The notes beneath the pieces are model-generated. The model ran no database searches and was not told where the DNA came from. It saw only the letters and a program-made list of their open reading frames with translations. The position numbers were made by a program, and so were the translations under genes. A DNA stretch of 64,000 nucleotides from NCBI GenBank assembly GCA_947594425.1, contig CANQED010000003.1, positions 124,001 to 188,000 of the forward strand, read 5' to 3'. Shown here in pieces: positions 60,192 through 64,000 of this stretch (its first letter is position 1; each line of letters opens with the position of its first letter). This DNA is from an uncultured Ruminiclostridium sp. Its GTDB lineage: Bacteria > Bacillota > Clostridia > Oscillospirales > Ruminococcaceae.

Positions 60192-61412
60192 TTATCTGTC
60201 CTCCCGCCAAACCGCCGTCCCCGCGCTGTGCGCTGTGGAAAACGCTATTTGCAGATTGTACCCGCCGGTATAAGCCGCCACGTCTATGATTTCTCCCGCA
60301 AAATAAAGCCCGCGTATTAGCCTTGACTGCATAGTCTTGGGGTCTATCTCCTTTACGCTTATACCGCCGTCGGTGATTATCCCCTCCTCGACGGGGCGCA
60401 GCCCCTTAATACTCAGCTTATACGCCTTAAGCACGCCGACTAATGCCGCCCGCTGTGTACGCGTCAGCGAGTTTGCAGGGAGTGTGGGCTCTATCTCGGC
60501 GCGGCGTAATACCTCGGGTATCATTACCTGCGGCAAAAGCTTTTTTAACAAATTCGACATTTGCCGGTTCTTTTCCTCGCCTATGTCCCTTAATATCCTC
60601 GCGTCGAGCGTTTTGTCGGAAAGCGCGGGCTTTAGATCTATCTCGACGGTACAGCCCTGCTCGCGCATATATCCCGATGCCGACAGCACGAGCGGGCCGC
60701 TTATCCCAAAATGGGTGAAAAGCATTTCCCCCTGCTCCTTATACAGCGTCTTGCCGCTCTTAGCCTTAAGCGTCAGCGATACGTTTTTCAGCGTCAAGCC
60801 CGACAGCGGCGCGCAGTCCTCTATCGTTTCCATAGGCACAAGCATAGCTTTCGGCGGCACTATCGTATGACCGAGCGCGCCCGCGATTTTGTACCCGTCG
60901 CCCGTAGAGCCTGTCGCGGGGTAAGATACCCCGCCTGTCGCGAGTATCACCGCGTCCGCGTCGAATTTTTGCCCGCCGCCGCTTACCGCGCAGACCGCGC
61001 CGCCGCTTAGGTGTATCTTATCCGCGCGGCACTTAATAAATTTTACGCCGAGCCTTTCGCATTCGGCCTTAAGCGCACTCACGATATCCCCCGCCCTGTC
61101 CGATACGGGAAATACCCTCCTGCCGCGCTCGGTCTTTAGCGGCACTCCGAGCCTGCTTTGGAAAAGCTCCATAGTGTCGTATGCCGAAAACCCCGCCAGC
61201 GCGCTATATAAAAAGCGTCCGTTGACGGGGATATTACGCAGTATGTTCTCGTTGTCGCTGTTGTTGGTTAGGTTGCAGCGCCCCTTGCCGGTTATCCCGA
61301 GCTTTACCCCGGGGCGGTCGTTGCGCTCGAGGCAAATTACCTCGCTGCCCTCGGCGGCGAATATCGCCGCGGTCATCCCTGCCGCACCGCCGCCTATAAC
61401 TACCGTCGTCAT
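60192..61412 (-). CDS. FAD-dependent oxidoreductase of the HI0933/BaiN family
   Basis: 406 residues from the ATG at 61412. The FAD-binding N-terminus is VVIGGGAAGMTAAIFAAEG, followed by ERNDRPGVKLGITGKGRCNLTN, the family block ILATGGVSYPATGSTGDGY and the C-terminal GLYFAGEIIDVAAYTGGYNLQ. One member, BaiN, is described in gut Clostridia as reducing bile-acid intermediates, but most members have no known substrate. The start overlaps the stop of the rpiR-type gene by four bases (ATGA). Confidence 0.9.
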   Translation of the reverse strand: MTTVVIGGGAAGMTAAIFAAEGSEVICLERNDRPGVKLGITGKGRCNLTNNSDNENILRNIPVNGRFLYSALAGFSAYDTMELFQSRLGVPLKTERGRRVFPVSDRAGDIVSALKAECERLGVKFIKCRADKIHLSGGAVCAVSGGGQKFDADAVILATGGVSYPATGSTGDGYKIAGALGHTIVPPKAMLVPMETIEDCAPLSGLTLKNVSLTLKAKSGKTLYKEQGEMLFTHFGISGPLVLSASGYMREQGCTVEIDLKPALSDKTLDARILRDIGEEKNRQMSNLLKKLLPQVMIPEVLRRAEIEPTLPANSLTRTQRAALVGVLKAYKLSIKGLRPVEEGIITDGGISVKEIDPKTMQSRLIRGLYFAGEIIDVAAYTGGYNLQIAFSTAHSAGTAVWREDR

Positions 61413-62269
61413 ATATCTTTCTTGTATACCTCGTGCTCGTCCCACAGCTTTTCAAGCTTGGCAAAGGTGTTTTCTATATTGTCCTTTTTCTTTGCGCCTA
61501 CGGCCACTATCATAGCGTTAAGCAGGCTAAGCGGCGCTACGAGCGAATCCGCGAACCCCGCCATATCGCTGCGGGCTATAAGCAATTGATCTGCGTACCC
61601 CGCGAGAGGCGAAGCCGCGCTGTCGGTTATCGCCACTATATCCGCGCCGCAGGACTTAGCGTATGCGGTCGCGTTAATGGTGCTCTGTGAATAGCGCGGA
61701 AAAGACAGCGCGATAAACACGTCCTTTTCGGTCATATTGATTATCTGCTGATAAATACCGCTGGTATTTATCGCCTGTACAAAATGTATATTGTCAAAGA
61801 TAAGCTGAAAGTTATAGTCAAGGAACCTTGCAAGAATATTCGCGCTCATAACGCCGAGTATATATATCCTGCGCGCCGAGCATATCTTCTCTATCGCCGT
61901 GTCAAACTGCTCGGTGTCTATCTCCTCTAGCGTATGCTTTATACGGTCTATGTCTTGCGTCAGCGTATTTTTAAGCACGCTGCCGCCGCCTATCCTGTCG
62001 TTGGTTATATTTATGCGCTGGACCGCGGTAAGGCGGTTCTTTATCAGCGCCTGCAAATTTTTCTGTAGTCCCGGATAGCCGTCATAGCCTAATTCGTCGG
62101 CAAAGCGCACCACCGTCGACTCGCTTACCCCGACGGCGTTGCCGAGCTTTAGCGCGGTCATATACGCCGCCTTTTCGTAGCTCTGGAGAATAAAATTAGC
62201 GATAAGCTTTTGACTTTTGGAAAAGGTGCTCATTCGGCTCTCTATGGTCTGTAGAAGATCCTCCTGCAT
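61409..62269 (-). CDS. RpiR/MurR-family transcriptional regulator
   Basis: 286 residues from the ATG at 62269; the in-frame ATG at 62299 is too near the promoter and lacks a ribosome site. Residues 1-80 are the RpiR helix-turn-helix (SKSQKLIANFIL, VSESTVVRFADELGYDGYPGLQ). Residues about 105-275 are a SIS sugar-phosphate-binding domain (RRIYILGVMSANILARFLDYNF, DVFIALSFPRYSQSTINA, ADIVAITDSAASPLA). It probably senses an amino-sugar phosphate. No sugar genes are next to it; it is coupled to the flavoprotein gene downstream. Confidence 0.92.
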   Translation of the reverse strand: MQEDLLQTIESRMSTFSKSQKLIANFILQSYEKAAYMTALKLGNAVGVSESTVVRFADELGYDGYPGLQKNLQALIKNRLTAVQRINITNDRIGGGSVLKNTLTQDIDRIKHTLEEIDTEQFDTAIEKICSARRIYILGVMSANILARFLDYNFQLIFDNIHFVQAINTSGIYQQIINMTEKDVFIALSFPRYSQSTINATAYAKSCGADIVAITDSAASPLAGYADQLLIARSDMAGFADSLVAPLSLLNAMIVAVGAKKKDNIENTFAKLEKLWDEHEVYKKDI

Positions 62270-62307
62270 TTGTGTCACTTCCCTAAAAAAGAATTTCACT
62301 GCTATAT

Positions 62308-62336
62308 ATTTTACTACAAACCGAAAGAATTTGCAA
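62308..62336 (-). promoter_or_regulatory. Promoter of rpiR-baiN
   Basis: On the minus strand TTGCAA (62331-62336), 17-base spacer, TAAAAT (62308-62313). Confidence 0.65.
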
Positions 62337-62353
62337 GATATTTTTTAAAACTT

Positions 62354-63235
62354 TCAAAAATTAGTCATCAGTCGGGCGACCGCCTCGGCGACCCCGATAT
62401 TGCCCCCGCCGCTTATCCCGCAGTCTTGCGCCGCCTCGCCCACGGCATAGCGATTAAGGTCTATCTCGCCGCCGACGCACTCGGACACCGCGATAAGCCG
62501 CACCCCGCGCCTTGCCGCGCGCCTTATGCTCGGGAGCAATATCTCGGGTACGCCGCCGCAGCCGTAGCACTCTAGCACCGCCGCGCTTATGCCGCCGCAC
62601 AGCATATCCATCATCTCGGGGATGAGCGCGGGGGTAACCTTGATAACGGCTACGTCCTTTCTCAGCGTAAGACAGGGGCGATACTCGCCCGATATCGGCG
62701 GCGCATTTTCGTCAAGCTCGCCCCTGCGCGAGCGAAACGCGTCATATGACACGCTGTCCGCCTTATATATATCGCAGCCGTAAAATTTTCTCCCGCCGAA
62801 CGCCGCCATAACGCCGTTTATGCCGCTCTTTGCTAAATTTACGGCAGCTTTAAGGTTTTGCGGCGCGTCGGAATTTTCCGCAAAAAAGGGCATTTGCGAC
62901 CCCGTCAGCACTATAGGTATCGGCGGGTATCTCAGCATATAGTAAAGCGCGGCGGCGGTATAGCCGAGCGTATCGGTGCCGTGGGTTATTATAACGCCGT
63001 CGTATCCGCGTATATTTGCGTCGATTTTCGCGGCGATGAGCTCCCAGTCGTCGGGGCAGATGTCGCTGCTGTCCTTATTCATAGTCACTTCAACGTCTAT
63101 ATCGTCGCTTATCCCGCAGTGCGACAGCATTCGCCGCGCCTGTGTAACGCTTGCGAGCGGGGACAGACCCCTGTCTGCGGGCGGGCAGGAAAATGTCCCT
63201 CCCGTCATTAGCCATAGCAGCCTTTTAGTACTCAT
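62354..63235 (-). CDS. ansA: L-asparaginase (type I-like)
   Basis: 293 residues, somewhat shorter than the usual 320-340. The two catalytic threonine motifs are visible: LMTGGTFS (residues 9-16) and ITHGTDTLGYTA (about residue 83). LTGSQMPF and AVLECYGCGG are further family blocks. No signal peptide, so cytoplasmic, converting Asn to Asp and ammonia. The missing length is in the C-terminal domain, but the end (GGNIGVAEAVARLM) looks natural. Confidence 0.92.
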   Translation of the reverse strand: MSTKRLLWLMTGGTFSCPPADRGLSPLASVTQARRMLSHCGISDDIDVEVTMNKDSSDICPDDWELIAAKIDANIRGYDGVIITHGTDTLGYTAAALYYMLRYPPIPIVLTGSQMPFFAENSDAPQNLKAAVNLAKSGINGVMAAFGGRKFYGCDIYKADSVSYDAFRSRRGELDENAPPISGEYRPCLTLRKDVAVIKVTPALIPEMMDMLCGGISAAVLECYGCGGVPEILLPSIRRAARRGVRLIAVSECVGGEIDLNRYAVGEAAQDCGISGGGNIGVAEAVARLMTNF

Positions 63236-63252
63236 ATTATCTCCTAATTATA

Positions 63253-63279
63253 AAGGCGGTCAAATATTTAGACCGCCTT
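63253..63279 (-). terminator. Second copy of the gltX terminator
   Basis: AAGGCGGTC (63253-63261) pairs with GACCGCCTT (63271-63279). The 30-base window 63252-63281 matches 63501-63530 at 27 positions. The two copies enclose the structured repeat, copy 2. Confidence 0.8.
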
Positions 63280-63281
63280 GT

Positions 63282-63503
63282 TGTCTGTCGAAAAAGGTTT
63301 TAATAAAAAATATCAAGCTAAAATATTCGGAAGAAAAAGACGGGGTTGCACTGCCGCCGTTCGGCGGACAGTTTACGCTCATTTCTCTTATTGCTGTCGC
63401 AATCCGAGAAATAAGCTACGGGGTAAAAACATCAGGTTTTTGCCCCCATTTGAGATAAGTTTCAGCTTCGGAAAACACCGTAAGGTGTTTTCCGAAGCTG
63501 AAA
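63282..63503. repeat. Structured repeat, copy 2, between duplicated terminators
   Basis: Bases 63399-63460 match the module at 3988-4049 (58 of 62). It ends in a perfect 20-bp hairpin, 63460-63479 with 63484-63503, loop GTAA, unrelated in sequence to the hairpin of copy 1. To the left are extra hairpins absent from copy 1: CCGCCG-TT-CGGCGG (about 63353-63366) and a nested ATTTCTC...GAGAAAT with ATTGC-TGTC-GCAAT. No protein-coding frame is convincing. Part of a gene-free gap from 63236 to 63533. Confidence 0.8.
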
Positions 63504-63528
63504 GGCGGTCAAGCATTAAGACCGCCTT
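63502..63528 (-). terminator. Terminator of gltX
   Basis: AAGGCGGTC (63502-63510) pairs with GACCGCCTT (63520-63528), six bases past the gltX stop on the minus strand. It lies flush against the repeat hairpin, and the T-run expected after it is weak (CTTTCAGCTTC). Confidence 0.75.
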
Positions 63529-63533
63529 GTATG

Positions 63534-64000
63534 TTATTTTGCCTTATTCAGCCTGTTTATAGTCTCGTCACAGCCGATAAGCCGCATTATAGTATAAAGG
63601 TCGGGAGAGTTTCTCTTTCCCGTCACCGCCACGCGCAAAATTCCGCACGCGTCCGCTACCGAGCCGACATATTTGTCGGGGTCAGCCTTGTATTCTTTTA
63701 TATTGGGGCAAAAGCCGAGCGGCTCGCCCACCCTCTTTACTCTGTCGAACCACTGCGACGAGTCGTCTAAGGGATCGTATTCTGCGATATAAGCCGAGAT
63801 AAACTCGCTGCGCTTGTCGGCGGGTATCTTGGTATCAAAGTCGTATTCTTTAGGCGCGCCGACGTACAGATAATCATACATAGCGGTAAGGTCGCTCCAC
63901 TTAGCTACGTCCTTTCTTACCTTAGTGCCGTTATACTTCCACAGCTTAATGCTCTCATTAAACTTATCCGCGCTATTGCTTATATATGAGCTTAACGCGG
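63534..64000 (-). CDS. gltX: Glutamyl-tRNA synthetase, C-terminal part
   Basis: The 5' part is outside the window; about 155 C-terminal residues are visible. The block KVRKDVAKWSDLTAMYDYLYVGAPKEYD and the ending (ILRVAVTGKRNSPDLYTIMRLIGCDETINRL) match the anticodon-binding end of bacterial GltX. Catalytic HIGH and KMSKS motifs are in the missing part. In an organism with GatCAB it would be expected to charge tRNA-Gln with Glu as well. Confidence 0.9.
   Translation of the reverse strand, partial: ALSSYISNSADKFNESIKLWKYNGTKVRKDVAKWSDLTAMYDYLYVGAPKEYDFDTKIPADKRSEFISAYIAEYDPLDDSSQWFDRVKRVGEPLGFCPNIKEYKADPDKYVGSVADACGILRVAVTGKRNSPDLYTIMRLIGCDETINRLNKAK

Overview
The window looks like chromosomal DNA of a GC-rich Gram-positive anaerobe of the class Clostridia, most likely an Oscillospiraceae/Ruminococcaceae-type gut bacterium. 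The reasons are the GatCAB amidotransferase route to charged tRNA, a T-box riboswitch, AddAB instead of RecBCD, AdhE, ferredoxin-linked indolepyruvate oxidoreductase, a small SRP RNA beside dnaX, BspA-like leucine-rich repeat proteins and an NPDTG-type wall-sorting signal. Core genes are GC-rich but read Ile mostly with ATA. The taxonomic call is inference; no 16S rRNA is present.

Layout. 1-4.5 kb: gatA (cut by the window edge), gatB and aspS, then a convergent intergenic region with tRNA-Thr(CGT), a broken second copy of it, and one copy of a structured repeat. 4.5-9.5 kb: a SipW-like signal-peptidase homologue without its catalytic residues and with long repetitive tails; tcdA-ogt-alkD; an AT-rich accessory pair (zinc-ribbon membrane protein, lipoprotein) divergent from an XRE regulator. 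9.5-18.2 kb: a Trp T-box with trpB2, adhE, and a LacI-type sensor fused to GGDEF/EAL domains. 18.3-24.1 kb: two secreted BspA-LRR/fibronectin-III proteins. 24.3-32.0 kb: addB-addA-abi, a DNA-repair operon ending in an overlapping HEPN-type Abi gene. 32.1-35.2 kb: a vitamin-B6-like operon (kinase, ECF S component, radical SAM) divergent from a C-terminally shortened MocR regulator. 35.2-39.6 kb: iorAB-aguAB.

39.7-48.8 kb: accessory SecA-like ATPase, mnmE, a catalytically altered P-type ATPase, a PopT/DUF368 transporter with an inserted outer domain, an H1-like/SCP2-like protein and galU. 48.9-52.2 kb: an AT-rich four-gene defence island made of an HTH-Dam methyltransferase, a TIR protein, a DpnII-type endonuclease and a second amino-methyltransferase. 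52.3-56.1 kb: ffs-dnaX-ybaB-recR-sseB. 56.2-60.1 kb: a surface 5'-nucleotidase and an ECF sigma/anti-sigma pair. 60.2-64 kb: baiN-like flavoprotein, rpiR-type regulator, asparaginase, a second copy of the structured repeat between duplicated terminators, and the 3' end of gltX.

The strongest candidates for something new are: (1) the TIR gene embedded in a DpnII-type restriction-modification operon whose Dam enzyme carries its own DNA-binding domain; (2) the HEPN Abi gene translationally coupled to addAB, which suggests a guard for the recombination nuclease; (3) a 62-nt conserved module followed directly by a perfect 20-21 bp hairpin of unrelated sequence in each of its two copies. Three apparent pseudoenzymes (signal peptidase, P-type ATPase, second GGDEF) are also notable. 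All functional statements come from reading the sequence; no database search was run.
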